From Pontederia crassipes (lineage: Eukaryota > Streptophyta > Magnoliopsida > Commelinales > Pontederiaceae), in assembly GCA_030549335.1 (NCBI GenBank), contig CM060189.1:27055001-27119000 (forward strand): 64,000 nt of DNA, written 5' to 3'. Below are positions 26,461 to 38,700 of this stretch, piece after piece. Numbering within the stretch: the stretch's first letter is position 1; each line of letters opens with the position of its first letter. The notes below the pieces were generated by a model. The model made no database searches, was not told the origin of the DNA, and worked only from the letters and a program-made list of their open reading frames with translations. The translations under genes were made by a program, and so were the position numbers.

Positions 26461-27176
26461 AAATTTGTGAATCGTCCTCCGCATGATCTGTGAACAAATT
26501 AGATTGAAGTTGATTAATGACTAAATCTCATAGTTCTAATTTAATGACTAAGATGATATGATTGCATGCAGTTGGATCCACTCCCTAGTATTCCGTGTAA
26601 TTTAAGGTCTTTATTATCACTTATTAAGTTAAATCAAGATATACACAACAAAAAAGAAATTTATGAAACGCTTCAAAGTTCACATCTCTTGAAAATTTGA
26701 GTTGCATATATGGCTCACATATCATGTGTAGTGCGTAAAGAATATTGTTACTTTATATGCTGCAAAATCAAAGAAATTTGTTCACAGATATATCCGTTAC
26801 TTCAACTATTGTTTTGTTCATATCTAATTTAAAGTAAATACAAAATCTTGTGTTACAGACTATTATGTTATGCTTGTATTTGATCCATTCTTGTATTTTT
26901 TATTTATTTGTTAAAGACTATTGCTTGTGTTGTTGCTACGATAAATTGTCGCGGGATGTAAAAGATTGTCCCTCATGTTGTAAAAAGTATTTCAGCTCGC
27001 TATACATGCATGACTGTAGTTTGTCGCTGTCACTGTAAACTACGTAAATCCTGTTTAGTTGTAATTAGTGTTTTCTTTAAATGATGAAATATTGAACCGT
27101 TGGATTGATTTACAATTTTTTACTGGTTTTATTACACATTTTATAATTACTATAACTTGCAAATAATGCAGACATT

Positions 27177-28374
27177 ATGTCATACTTGAACGATCGTCGA
27201 TGGATGTACAATAGAAATAATCCTGGTCGTAGAGGCTTGACACAAAAATTCATAGATGGCGTTGACTATTATGTTAGTGTGACTTGTCAATCTTTCCAAT
27301 ATCAATGGGAGGGAATAATTAGGTGTCCTTGTTTGAAATGTGCTAGCACAAAATTACAGACGCTAGAGACTGTTAAGGTTCACTTATATAGAAAGGGTTT
27401 CAAACTCAATTATTGGCAATGGGATGATTTAGGCGAAGGAGCGCCTTCGACAAGCATCCCAAATCCAGGTCTTCAGTTTGTCGATCCTGAACCAACATTT
27501 ACTTCGCAATATGAACAGTTAGTTTATGATGCAACTGCAATTAAGTATGACAATATTAGATTTGAGCAGAATGAAGATGTACCAAATCCAGAAGCAAGAG
27601 ATTTTTATGACTTACTAAATGCATCGAGCCAACCCTTATGGCCCGGGTGCGAAAGTCATTCAGAACTATCACTTGTTGTTAGATTGTTGAATCTGAAAGC
27701 CGACCACAATATTTTACAAGCATGTTTTGATGCATTTCTAGATATTTTAAAAGATGCCACACCAACTGTGGCTCGCATTCCTGAATTTTTTTATAGGACA
27801 AAAAGATTGGTTAGTAAACTTGGTCTTACCTCAACTAAAATAGAATGAGCGTGACTACTACGATATTCTCAAAGACATTATTCAGCTGCAATACACTGGA
27901 GGTAATAAAGTCACATTATTTGAGTGTAATTAGTTTGATCCAAAGGAAAGGAGAGGGATGTGAGTTCACAAAGATTTCAAAATAGTTGAAATACGTCATA
28001 ATAGGTGTTATGATCGTTTTGATCCTTTCATTATTCCGTCTTCTACAAGACAAGTATATTATGTGCCATATCCGGAGAAGACCAGGGGCAAAGCACAATG
28101 GTGGGTTGTAACAAAGATGAAGGCAAGAAGCAGAATAGAAGTTGATGGTGCATTGCAATGTGCATTTCAAGATGACTCGCATACTTCTGTGGCCCCTATT
28201 GTAGACACTGAATTAGTCGACGATCTACAGGATTTGGAACACGTATTTGAATACTTCGATAACGTCGACATACAAAATGATGAAAATGGCTCGAACGAAG
28301 ATGAATTTGAAACTACGTCAACTTCATATGATGATGATGGGTACCAGTCTTGTGGTAACTCAGATGATGAGTAA
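27177..28374 (+). pseudogene. TNP2-type CACTA transposase remnant, DDE core deleted
   Basis: The frame 27177-27848 (223 codons) opens with a transposase-associated domain: W.YNRNNPGRRGLTQKFIDGV, CPCLKC, then HLYRKGF...YWQW. It runs to about residue 215 with the usual spacer (PLWPGCESHSELSLVVRLLNLK). The sequence then passes directly to the DUF4216-like C-terminal region (about 27850-28130; YDILKDIIQLQYTGGNKV, QVYYVPYPEKTRGKAQWWVV) and an acidic tail ending near 28374. Two stops interrupt the DUF4216 part. The large catalytic Transposase_21 block expected in between is absent, so this is an internally deleted gene. Confidence 0.85.
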
Positions 28375-28854
28375 TGTTATTATTGCTTAATGTCACGATC
28401 ATGTTGTATTTTTATCTTACGACTATGGGGATCTTGTATTAAGACTGTTGTCATCTTATGGATTGTTCCTTTACGATTCATATTATGGTTGTATCATAAC
28501 GGTTTATTCAAATTATCATCTCGCAATAGTTTGTTTGATGCGTTAGCGATGCATGTGGACAAACAATCGGATCGACGGATGCCTGACGAGGATGATGCAT
28601 TTTCATATTCGCTACCATCTCGTGAGTGCTTGAAATAATAATCAAAAGAATTTTATGCATAAGCTTAATTATTCGAATTAATTTGTTTATTTTTTATAAG
28701 AGCCTCTGGATATTAGGAATTGATTCTCGAATTATACGTACAATTCCATTCCTGAAGATGCGACACAAGATGTAGCCGAACATAGTCAGGTCGAGACGTT
28801 GCGACATTTGAATTTTTTATCAATTGTGAATTTGACTTGGATTAAATTTTATAT

Positions 28855-30340
28855 CATGAAGATGTTTCGTTTTGGTAAAAGTAAAAATAAAGGAAAGGAG
28901 TCGGTTATCCCTAGAGCTCAATCTACTCCGTCGGCTTCTAGATCAGCCTCGGACATTCACATAATAGAACGTTCTTCTCCTCCGTCGGCTCCTTTCTCTC
29001 ACACTGATATTGAGGACTTGGAGACACAATCGCCAGAAGAACCCATCAAAGCTCGCCGTTCCACGGAAGCCTCAGATCAGGCTTTGTCAAATCGTGTTTA
29101 CAAAGCATACTTGCAGCCAGATGGGAATTTAGGGTAAGTGTTATTTTATGTATTTCGAATTCTTATTCATTTTGTGATTCAGCCATGACATTTTATAATT
29201 TTGTATCCTTCCAGGTTTGTACTGTCGAAACCCGTGGCTGCGGCAGTTACTAAAGTGTTGCGACATAGGTATACTGAAGTGTGGCTTACATGGAGGGAGG
29301 TTCCTTATGACACGAAACAGATGCTATTTAATGAATTTCAGGTATCCTTAGAAGCCAACATGGTCATTAAAATTTATCTACGTAATACTTTAATTATTTT
29401 TATACACATGCAGACTGATGTGTGGTGGGAGCTCGAGAATATGGAACAAATGTGAAAGGCTTTTAATTCTCGGTGCTCGAAGAGATTGTCCGCGATGCTT
29501 TCGGAAGCTCGAGCTGCTGGAGAATGACCCAATTGGATCCCCGAGGCCGTTTGGATCGATTTGCTACGAAAGTGGTCCACCGAGGAGTACAAATTGAAAT
29601 GCGAAAAAGCAAAAACCAGTCGAGAGTCCGACCAGGGAGCGTACTTGCATTTGGGCGGATGTGTATCCATGAGCACGATTGCTAAGAAAATGGTAAGGTC
29701 TTTCAATATAGTGTCGACAAAATATTATACTTTATTCCATAAAATATTATCCTATTGCAGGATAAAGAGACGGGTAAACCACCTACTCAGGACGAAATAT
29801 TTCTCTGAACCCATAAGAATGGGTTTCGGATTATGCCCGAGAGACATATGTATGTAAATTTATGTGCCATTATTATTTCTAAATTGCAAGTTAATAGTTA
29901 ATTATTTTTGTCGGTTCTTTGTTTTTTTATATTTCAAGAGTCTTATAAAATAAAAGAAGTTGAACACATTACACAAGCCACGCAGGAGGGGACCACACCG
30001 TTGACCCCAAGACAACTTTGGACGGACCACGTCGGCGTGAAGAAGGATCGCATTTACGACCTCGGATCTTCTGTGAGTACAACAGATATTGGATATGATC
30101 GTAAATCTACTTCAGGTTCATCTTGTTCTGGTCAAGATATGCAAGAAATTATGGATCAGATGAGGCATTCGATTAGGGAAGAGTTCAGAAAGGAGTTCGA
30201 AGAACGTGAACATCGTAACAAGACTGAAATGAAGAAAATGATGCATGCCATCATGCGTGGCGAATTTAACGACGCCGACGCCGAGGTAGATTCATTATAC
30301 TTAATTTTTTTTGGAATTTGCTTTAATTTTACTCATTAGA
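28855..30340 (+). pseudogene. TNPA/TNP1-type second gene of the CACTA element (Transposase_24 family)
   Basis: Exon-like pieces with good splice motifs follow each other. The first (28855 to about 29134) is Ser/Pro-rich and ends with donor GTAAGT. The second (about 29215-29341) reads FVLSKPVAAAVTKVLRHRY. The third (about 29414-29692) has WWELENMEQM and the family pattern WIPEAVWIDLLRKW...STEEYKLKCEKAK. The fourth (about 29761-29850) has the PPTQDEIF block before TH. The fifth (about 29940-30285) ends in a charged coiled coil (MRHSIREEFRKEFEEREHR). TGA codons interrupt the third piece. In autonomous CACTA elements this product binds the subterminal repeats; this copy is broken. Confidence 0.75.
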
Positions 30341-30764
30341 TTCATATGCACTTTGATATCAACATGACCTAGAGAAATAAGGGTATATGGGTGCTAACTT
30401 AGATTTTACTCTTCATTAGATTTCAAATCCGAATTCATATTTTTTTTAATTTCATATAGGTATTAACTTAGGCAATTCTCTATGTCTTGTGCAGTGATGT
30501 TCAAATTGTTTTGCGACCAAGACTTTAGAACTTCAGCTCTTCATCGTGACCAAGACTTCAATTTGTTTGCTTTAATTTGTGTTTGGAACAAGTTGAATTA
30601 TGTGATGTTGTGTTGAATTATGCTTTAATTTGTGTTGAATTATGTGATGTTGTGTTCTGTGATGGTTATTATCTGTTGAATTATGTGATGGTTGGAATGT
30701 TGAATTATGTTGTATTTGCTATTCGGACTTTAAGTTTTAGCATTTTTTTTAATTTTTTTTATTT

Positions 30765-31240
30765 CCGACGGTTCTGACCGTCGAAAATAGCTGAAAATAG
30801 ATTATCGACAACGGATTTTTTCGATACTTACCGACGGTTCTAACCATCCGTGCAGTATTATCGACGGTCTTAGCCGTCGAAAATCACCTGTAGAGTCGAC
30901 GGGTGAAACCATCGATATGAGTTTGTCGACGGTTTAAATCGTCGATAATAACGATGGTTAAAGCCGCCGATATCGATCAACGGTTTGAACCGTCGATATA
31001 TATCGATGGTCATAACCGTCGATAGTATCGACGGTTCGTGCCGCCGTCGATACTCAACGTTCGACGGCCGCGCCCGCAGCTAGACCGTCTGTAATGTCGA
31101 CGGTTCAGAGATAACCGTCGTAAATAGTTTGCGACGCCTCATTTTCGCACGGACACTATCCGTCAAAAGAACCATTGGAAAATGTTATTTCCGACGCTCT
31201 GTCCATTTTACAGACAGTTCGGACCGTCTGTAACAGGCAA
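30765..31240. repeat. 3' subterminal repeat region of the CACTA element
   Basis: This is a dense array of CGACGGTT / AACCGTCGA words in both orientations, mirroring the 5' subterminal region and running up to the 3' TIR. Confidence 0.85.
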
Positions 31241-31665
31241 TTTTCTTGTAGTGTTCAAACAAAATTTTCTTTTATTTGAATATCAACAACCGAAAACTAT
31301 TTCTGAGTATTAATCCAATTGATTTCTTCTATTATGTTCTTTCGTTCATTTTAATGTCAAATTAGTTATTAGAGTTAACTACCTTTGAATTAGAATTTAG
31401 TACTCCTTAACTTTCTACACTCATCTTTATTGCTTAACTCATCAAATAATAAACCTATCTTTTGACATCTTATTGCTTAATTCCTCAAACTTAGTAAGTC
31501 AATTACTTCTAATATTTTATTTTTTATTTGCCTTTCTTATTTGTCACTAAGTTTATTTAACTAGGTACATTATCTTAGCATTATTAAATTGGTTTTTTAT
31601 GTGAATTCGATAGCATCTCAAGCTACAATAATAATTCACTTTTGAATAAAAATGTATGTTTAGGC

Positions 31666-31721
31666 GTACTTGAAACATGTGATTTGGACTTCGTAAGTTC
31701 AAAATCATACGTTTCAAGTAC
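31666..31721. repeat. Near-perfect 26-bp-arm hairpin
   Basis: GTACTTGAAAC... (31666 onward) is followed, after a 3-4 base turn at CGT, by its near-exact complement ending GTTTCAAGTAC at 31721. A few mismatches and one bulge occur. It sits just upstream of the next CACTA fragment. Confidence 0.85.
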
Positions 31722-32425
31722 ATGAATTTATTGACATATGGCTTAATGTTGTCCGGTACAGAAATGATAAAGCCAAATCGTAGTTGGATTCGTCATTGGA
31801 ATGATATATATAAACATGACATCATAACTGAAGAATATAATGATGGTGTTGATGAATTTATTAATGTGGCATATCAAAATGAAGGTGTTTCTTCTTTATA
31901 TGGCGAAATCTTATGTCCATACCAGAAGTGCAAATGTTATCAGTGGAAAGTAAGATATGATGTGCAGAAGGATTTATATTACAACGGTTTCTTACTGACA
32001 TACACAAATTGATTCTTTCATGGCGAAGAAAGATGGGTAAAAAAACAACTAATGTAGATACCGTTGTAGGTGACTCGAGCAATCCATACAGGGATATATG
32101 AATTCAATTTATCAAACTTTTGACTTATACTTATGTTATCAAATTTGAAACTTTATTGTAGGAGGAGAAAGAAGGCGGTCTCGTAGACTTTCGTATGGTT
32201 TATGAGGCCATGCATAAAAGTCGGAAGACAAACGATTTAGTCACGTCCACTACTCGTAGGCTTCTGGTAAGTCTCATGACATGGTCATTTTGGTTGTTGA
32301 CGTTAGTGCACTATTTTTAAACACACAATGTTAAATTTTTTTAGGATGAGTATAATTCGAAAATGGCTGAAAAGTATGGAAATGATCGGAGTACTCAGCC
32401 ACCAGATAATGTTTGGAGTCTCATG
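31722..32425 (+). mobile_element. Second CACTA fragment (TNP2 N-terminus plus TNPA-like C-terminus)
   Basis: About 31770-32035 encodes another transposase-associated domain (NRSWIRHWNDIYKHDIITEE, YNDGVDEFINVA, CPYQKCKC, YNGFLLTYTN then FFHGEER after a stop). It is clearly diverged from the copy at 27177. About 32160-32420 encodes the C-terminal part of a TNPA-like protein (DFRMVYEAMHKSRKTNDLVT, then DEYNSKMAEKYGND). No terminal repeats were found, so this is a decayed and internally deleted fragment. Confidence 0.6.
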
Positions 32426-32429
32426 CTAT

Positions 32430-33330
32430 TATCCCCCGTGGGGCATATGCATTTTGGCGAGGGTTTGTTGTTCTCCTTCCCATGATTCATCCTTTCATGG
32501 CCCCTTCTCTCGGTTTCGGGGAGGTTTTTTCTTTCTGGCATCATGACTGGTTTCCAGGGGTCTTTCGCGACATCTTTTCCTCGACTACTACCGTTGGCAG
32601 CCCATTCGGACTCATCAATTGCAGCGGCATGGTCGGAAGCTGGTGGCGTTGGTACCGGTTCCTGGACACCTACTTTCAAATCAACTCTTTTCAATAGGCG
32701 CATACCGAAGCTCCTGGACAACAATCTATCGAAGCCTTAAATAAAATTAATCACAAAATCCTAAAATAGAATCGTGATATTCTAGCTAACCTGGAATCCA
32801 GACTTAGCATAATTGCTCAAGAGATTAGTAGCCTGGAGAAGCTAGATGAATCCCAACTGCTTAGTGATAATCACATCCTCAAGCTCATATCCCTTTATCA
32901 CTTTCACGCGGCTTTGCTTCGCTAAATCACCTTGAAGTGGTGGAGCAAGTCGCGCATCGCCCGGCTACAGCAGGGTGACCAAAACTCAAAATTTTTCCAC
33001 ATGATAACAATCACTAGACATAGGCACAACACAATATCTAAACTCAGTTTACAAGACAACCCGTGCTCATACGTCACTGATGAAAAACAAATTCGTCAAG
33101 TTTTTGTCAACCACTACACCGATCTTTGGAAGCCCACACTAGATATGAGTCCCCCTCCTAACTCTTGGCTCTGCCTCCCTCAGCTTTCGGCTCAGCCGCA
33201 CCAAACCTTGCTCACACCAATTACGCCGGAGGAGATCAAATCTATCTTCTGGAGCATGCCAAGTGGTAAGGCTCTTGGATCAGATGGTTTTACCATTGAG
33301 TTTTATCGCACATATTGAGACATTGTGGGG
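32430..33330 (+). mobile_element. L1-type LINE fragment
   Basis: About 32750-33318 encodes the stretch between endonuclease and reverse transcriptase of plant L1 ORF2: KWWSKSRIARLQQGDQNSKF, then ITPEEIKSIFWSMPSGKALG and SDGFTIEFYRTY. About 32430-32690 resembles the FWHDWF-type block that normally lies after the RT, so the order is scrambled. Stops are present and it ends abruptly at the start of the RT domain. Confidence 0.75.
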
Positions 33331-33375
33331 CCCACCATCACCTCTAAGGAACTCTATGTGATCGAAGCTTCCGTT

Positions 33376-33460
33376 GTTCCTCAGTAGCTTAGTGGTAGAG
33401 TGGTTGGTTGTTAATTGAATTGTGCCCAAGTGGAACTCCAATTCCATAAGTGGAAACCTT
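33376..33460 (+). repeat. tRNA-like head (possible SINE 5' end)
   Basis: TAGCTTAGTGG at 33385-33395 fits the pol III A-box consensus in a tRNA-like context (cagTAGCTTAGTGGTAGAG). A weaker B-box-like GGAACTCCAATTCC follows about 45 bases later. It does not fold as an intact tRNA and has no proper acceptor stem. It directly precedes the tandem array. Confidence 0.4.
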
Positions 33461-34230
33461 GGGTGGGGGTGCGAAAATTCGCGCCCGCATCTTTTATGCA
33501 TGTTTTCAACAAAGAAAGCCAAAAAATGCAAATTTTTTATGCTTTCGTGCATATTGATAAATGGTGAGATGTTTGAGACAAAAAAATAGACTCAGGCGAA
33601 AATTTTTTCAGGGGTGCGAAAATTCGCGCGCACGCCTTTTCGTGCCTTTTACGCGTGTTTTCAAACAAGAAGGTCAAAAGACGTGAAATTCTTTACGCTG
33701 TCAAAAGACGTGAAATTTTCGACGCTTTTGTGAATGTTGATGCATGATGAGATGATTGTGACGAAAAAATGGACTCGGGCGAAAAATTTTTGGGGGTGCA
33801 AAAATTCGCGCGCGCACCTTTTAGCGCCTTTAACTCATGTTTTCAACCAAGAAGATCAAGATGCGGAATTTTCGACACCTTCGTGCATGTTGATAAATGA
33901 TGAGATGTTTGGGACGGAAGAATGGACTCGGGAGAAAATTTTCCAGGGGTGCGAAAATTTGTGCATGCACCTTTTATACGTGTTTTCAACTAAGAAGGTC
34001 AAAAGTCGTAAAATTTTTGACGCTGTCGTGCATATTGATGCATGACGAGATGATTGGGACGAAAAAATGGACTTGGGCGAAAGTTTTTCGAGAGTGCAAA
34101 AATTCGCGCACGCGTCTTTTACGCGTGTTTTCAACCAAGAAGATCAAAAGATGCGAAATTTTCGACGCTGTCAAAAGATGCGAAATTTTCGACGCTTTCG
34201 TGCATGTTGATGCATGGTGAGATGAAGTTG
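33461..34230 (+). repeat. Tandem array, about five units of 145-180 bp
   Basis: The phrase GGGGTGCGAAAATTCGCGC (or a close variant) recurs near 33465, 33611, 33790, 33945 and 34090. Each is followed by a shared block: TTTTACGCGTGTTTTCAACC, AAGAAGGTCAAAAGA, GAAATTTTCGACGCT, TGCATGTTGATGCATGATGA and GGACGAAAAAATGGACTCGG. Two units are longer because GTCAAAAGA-GAAATTTTCGACGCT is itself duplicated. The words GAAAATTCGCGC and GAAATTTTCGACGC make the units locally palindromic. The open frames through the array are repeat artefacts. Confidence 0.85.
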
Positions 34231-34239
34231 ATATGTCTA

Positions 34240-35640
34240 ACATTGTGATCTTATTTTCATAACCTTTGAGAAAATGTTATCACAAGATCAATTAATTATT
34301 ATCATAACTCTACATAAATTATGTCTAATTTCGTACTTGTTGTGAGACTTTTTGAAATGTTCATAACCTATGTAGTACACACATCTATATGAGTACCTTA
34401 TCTTAAAGCTCATTAACATTTATCTACATTGCATAAAAAAACATTTTATCTATGTTATGATGATACAAATTTAAGTAACAACACAAGATTGAACCGTGCA
34501 TACCTATAAGATCATATTCGAAAGTTATAGCTTCCAATGAAGTAACACAATGAGGAAAGCCAATCGTGTTAATCAAGAACACAATGAGGAAAGTCAATCA
34601 TGTTGCAAGAATTAATAGGGCTATGTGTCAAAAGATTTTAAAGAAATTGGAAAAAAGATTTTCCAAAAGAGACAAACGATGAGTGTTTGAATGAAAATTA
34701 TCAAGACGAGTCAAGTGCTTAGGGAGAACCTTAAATGTAGGGCCTTGGACCTAAACATAGAGCATTTAGGATCATATATTTACATTTTTTTGGATACTCC
34801 TACTAGAGTTGGAATGAAAAAGTAGAATGGTATTTCTCTAATTGAATTTGGGGGCTACTATTTACTAAAGCAATCTTGATTCAATTGTGGAACCAACTGT
34901 TAATTCTAACTGATTCTGCCATACGACAAGACGTGGTCGGGTTTCTGAGGTGGAACCGACCCATTGTTTACATTTTTTTTTTCAATTTTTATGTGACGTT
35001 TCTATTTTTTCAAACCTTTTTTCTTTTAGAATTTTCTCTCTCATATCTTTCTCATACAAAATATTATATTAATTAAATATAACATATTATTATAAAAAGA
35101 AGTTATTTAATATTTCTTATTATTTGTCATTTCGAACAAAATTTTTAAATATTTTGTTGAGAATAATTTATTATATTTAAATAATATATTTTTTAACAAA
35201 AAATAATCTATACTCAATATTTATTAATTAATAAAACTATATTATATATAATTATTATATTTTATTCAAACACCCATTATATAATTTTTTTTATATCACA
35301 TTAATTTTTAAATTTTCATTATTACTTTTTACTCTATTTAAATACACTTTGAATTAATCTATTGATTCAATTATTCATGTGAACCTCAAAAAAATTATAA
35401 TTATACTTTAGAAACGCTACCCTTGAGTCAAATGAAAAAAAATATAAAATGAAAAAAACGGTGGCTCATGTTTGAGTGCAACTACCATTTTGTTTCCAGA
35501 TCTAAACATGCACATTTGCCACAAAAAAACTTTTGAAGAAATATTAGTTTTTATTAATTTGATAGATTAGTCACTTTGATAAAACTAGATAAAAATAGAA
35601 TTTAAAAAATAATGTTGAATATGAGCCTAAAATGAAAATT
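34240..35640. other. AT-rich spacer upstream of IWS1
   Basis: No gene or terminal-repeat element is recognised. The DNA becomes extremely AT-rich between about 35040 and 35430. Confidence 0.6.
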
Positions 35641-35796
35641 ATGAATGAGGAGGAAAATAAAAAAAGATAAAGTAAAAAAAAGAAAATTATTTGTAATAAA
35701 CCCCGCGCGCTGCTCGAGGTGGATTTCTCGAGTTCGTTCCTTTCTCATCGATCGAACCGATTCACCACCTTTCCATCTCTTCCCTCCTCCTTCGTC

Positions 35797-38700
35797 ATGG
35801 ACTACGAGAACGATCCGTGCGTTCTCCGATCAACTCTTTTATGATCTTTTCTACTGTTCCTAGTTTAGGGTTTTGATCGATCTCCCTGCAGTTACTTGGA
35901 CGAGGACGGCGAGCCCCTGATGGATCCGGACCATCAGTCCGATCCCGAGGCGTCGCCAGAGCCGGCGTTCCCCGTCGACGACGACCTCGAATATGAGGGA
36001 GACCGGCGGCGGGACCGGTCTCCGACGCCGGTACTAGGGACGGCTTCCGAGGGCAAGGGTGGCAAGCCGCGGAAACGACTTGTGAAGAAGGGAGCCACGG
36101 AGAGCTCCCCGGCGGCGGAGTTCGGGGACGAGGGGTTGAATGACTGGGAGGACGATGAGCAGCCTGATTCCTCGAAGAAGAAGCTGAAGGAGACCCCACA
36201 AGCGGCGGCGTCCTTCAAGGGGGGAAAGGGAGAGAGCTGGAAGAACGAGAAGAGGAAGTCGGCAGCGGGATCAAAAGGAGACCGGACATTGTCGTCTGGA
36301 AAAGGGGGGTCGAAGGGGTACGGCGGTGGGCTGAAGGGTAAGGGAGATGACGAGGAGATTCAGGAGATATGGAACACTATCGCTGGGGGTGACTCAGAGG
36401 TACTTTCTTCTTCTTCCGTTCTTTTTCTCACTTTGTTACGAAAAGAGGGAGAGCTTTTGCACGAACACAAAAGAACGCAGAGGAAAGAACGGCGGCGGTA
36501 ACGGTGTCTGTTAGGACCTAGGGAGTTTAAAATAGGCACTCCCTTTACAGACGTAGGAATTACAGCACGTCTAAAACTCTGAACTAATTTCCAAAATAGG
36601 ACACCTTTCTTGTGATAAGAAAATAAATCAATTCCGAATTACATACATAATACCCCTAAAATTTTTCGCTCCGGAGCTCCGCCCTCTTGCAACCCCCGCA
36701 GGGAATCCCCCCTTGCTCGCTGACTGGGCCCTAGTGTCACGCCTCGCCTCTGCCACGTCCCAGGACGGAGTTGGGACGAAGCAGACGCAAGCTGGACGTG
36801 CAAGGACAGCGGACGACGCAAGGTGCACCAGGATGCGCGTGGCGATCCGGGGAATGGAGCCAAAGTCAGAGGCTTTGGAAGACGAGCGTCGATGTCCAAG
36901 AATGCGAGGGGATCGAGGAGGAGCCTCCGAGCATGCTTGGGACATGGCGGGCGTGCGACGGGCGAGGAGGCACGGCGCACTCCTACTCCTACTAGGAGTA
37001 GGACTCCTAGACCAAGTAGGAGATTGGACTAGGGCAACGGAGTGCGGAAGGCTGAGGATAGCTGCCAAGAAATCCAAGTCCGAGGAGGGACCATGCAGGC
37101 TAGAAGGATGGACGCGAGGAGGCGGCCATGCCCGGGACAAGTCCTAATGCGACTAGGACTTGGACGGCCATGTGGATCGAGTGGTGGGTGGAGTCTTCGG
37201 GCCGGAGCAGCTCCAGGATCTCGAAGGTCGACGAGGAGGGAGACTTCGAGAGATGCTTGGACGAAAAGTGCAGGGTCGGAAGGATTCCTACTCCTAGTAG
37301 GAATAGGAGTCGGCCGGTTTCCGATGTCGAGAAGGACATGGCGGATTCTTGGAGGGCCGAGCTTCCTTCTTGGACCGAGGGGCACTTGGAGTTGAAGATC
37401 TACTCCTAGAAGGATGGAAGAACTCGTGGGGCCACAGTGGAGCAGGCCGAGTCCTAGTAGGACTCGGACTGTCCATGCGGGCGCGCCCGGGGTGCGCCCG
37501 GCCATGGCGGGCGCCAGGCAGGGTGCCTGGCCACTTTGACTTCAAGACGGACTTTGAAGGGCTGGCCGAATTCTCCAGGGACTTCAGGAAGTCAGATTTC
37601 TACTCCTACTCCAAGGAGGTTTTTCTAGAGAAAGGGCTTGCATGCCTAGTAGGATTAGGTCCTTAAGTTAGAGTAGGAGTTGCTTCTCCAAGGCCCTATA
37701 AAAGGACTTGTAATCAAGGCTTGTAAGACCATCCTAGATAATTTGAGATTGCTCAATATATTCTCTAGTTTTCCTCTAATCTTGTGAAGTCTCTCTTCTC
37801 TATGAGTGGGTGGATGTTTCGTTGTGCATCCAGGTCGTGTCCGGGACACGTCTGAACGGGGCTGATCGGCGATCGAGCAGGGTTTGGCCGAGCCGCACGC
37901 TTGAGTTCGAGTGAAGGAGCTTAAGGGCGTGACAACGTGGTATCAGAGCCTGAGTTCCGAGATGTCTAGAGACGGAGAAGGTCCTTCTACAAGAGGTCGT
38001 TTGTTGGAGACCGAGACGGCACACGAGGTGCTGCCCAAGGTGTGGACGTCGGGGAAAAGAGGACGGGAATGCGAGCAAAGTCCAGAGATCCCGTCAACCA
38101 CATAGAGAAGTATGTGGAGACGGTGGACAGAAGTCTTCAAGAGATGAACGAGAAGGTTCGTTTCTTGGAAGATGTGTCGGACGAGCATGGCTTGGCCCTA
38201 GGAGAGGGTGCAGCCGCGCATCAGGACCTGGTCGCCCAGGTCGCGTCCATGGGAGTAGCCATGGAGACGCGAATCAAGGCATTGGAGATGGACCTGTTGC
38301 TGCTCAAGGGGCTTCTCTGCGATGCGAGTAGGCTTCAGACAAGTACCCCTATTCCGAAGTTCGTAGGCCCAGAACCCAAGGAGTACGATGGCGTGCGGGA
38401 GCAGCGGCCATCGACGACTTCATTTGGAATCTTGAACAGGGGTTCAAGACCAGCAAGATCTCGGTCGAGAAGGATCAGATCTGCCTAGCCGTGCGCTATC
38501 TCGTGGATGGTGCGCTCTTGTGGTGGCATCGCATGGAGGAGGAAGTCGTGAAGGGGTCGGTCGTCATCGACTCGTGGCTGGACTTCAAGAAAGAATTGAA
38601 GAGGCAATTCTATCCTGGCAACGCGCAAGAGGTGGCTATGAACAAGTTGACGGCGCTCAAGCAAACGGGTTCCGTAAAGGAATATATCGAAAATTTCCAG

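Larger units (their letters stand above)
25425..31253 (+). mobile_element. CACTA (En/Spm) DNA transposon, complete at the ends, internally defective
   Basis: The element starts CACTACAAGAAAA and ends TTTTCTTGTAGTG (13-bp perfect TIRs). It is flanked by the 3-bp duplication TTC (25422-25424 and 31254-31256), diagnostic of CACTA elements. Both subterminal regions are crowded with short inverted and direct copies of a CGACGGTT/CCGTCGAAA motif, the usual transposase-binding repeats. Inside are remnants of a TNP2-type transposase gene and a TNPA/Transposase_24-type second gene. The catalytic DDE part of TNP2 is missing and other frames carry stops, so it cannot move itself, though its ends look usable. 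Confidence 0.95.

Noticed and set aside
26106-26462. Arg/Gly-rich frames on both strands in the CACTA leader
   Set aside because: They are created by a GC-rich tandem duplication and lack any domain.
33385-33450. A functional tRNA gene
   Set aside because: The A box is good but there is no acceptor stem pairing or proper anticodon and T arms; a tRNA-derived repeat head is more likely.
33734-34248. Several frames of 60-107 codons with repeated peptides
   Set aside because: They are translations of the tandem array, present on both strands with no start context or domain.
36600-37666. Many long frames on both strands within the LTR
   Set aside because: The same frames recur at 40.8-42.0 kb because the LTR is repeated; GC-rich non-coding DNA explains them.
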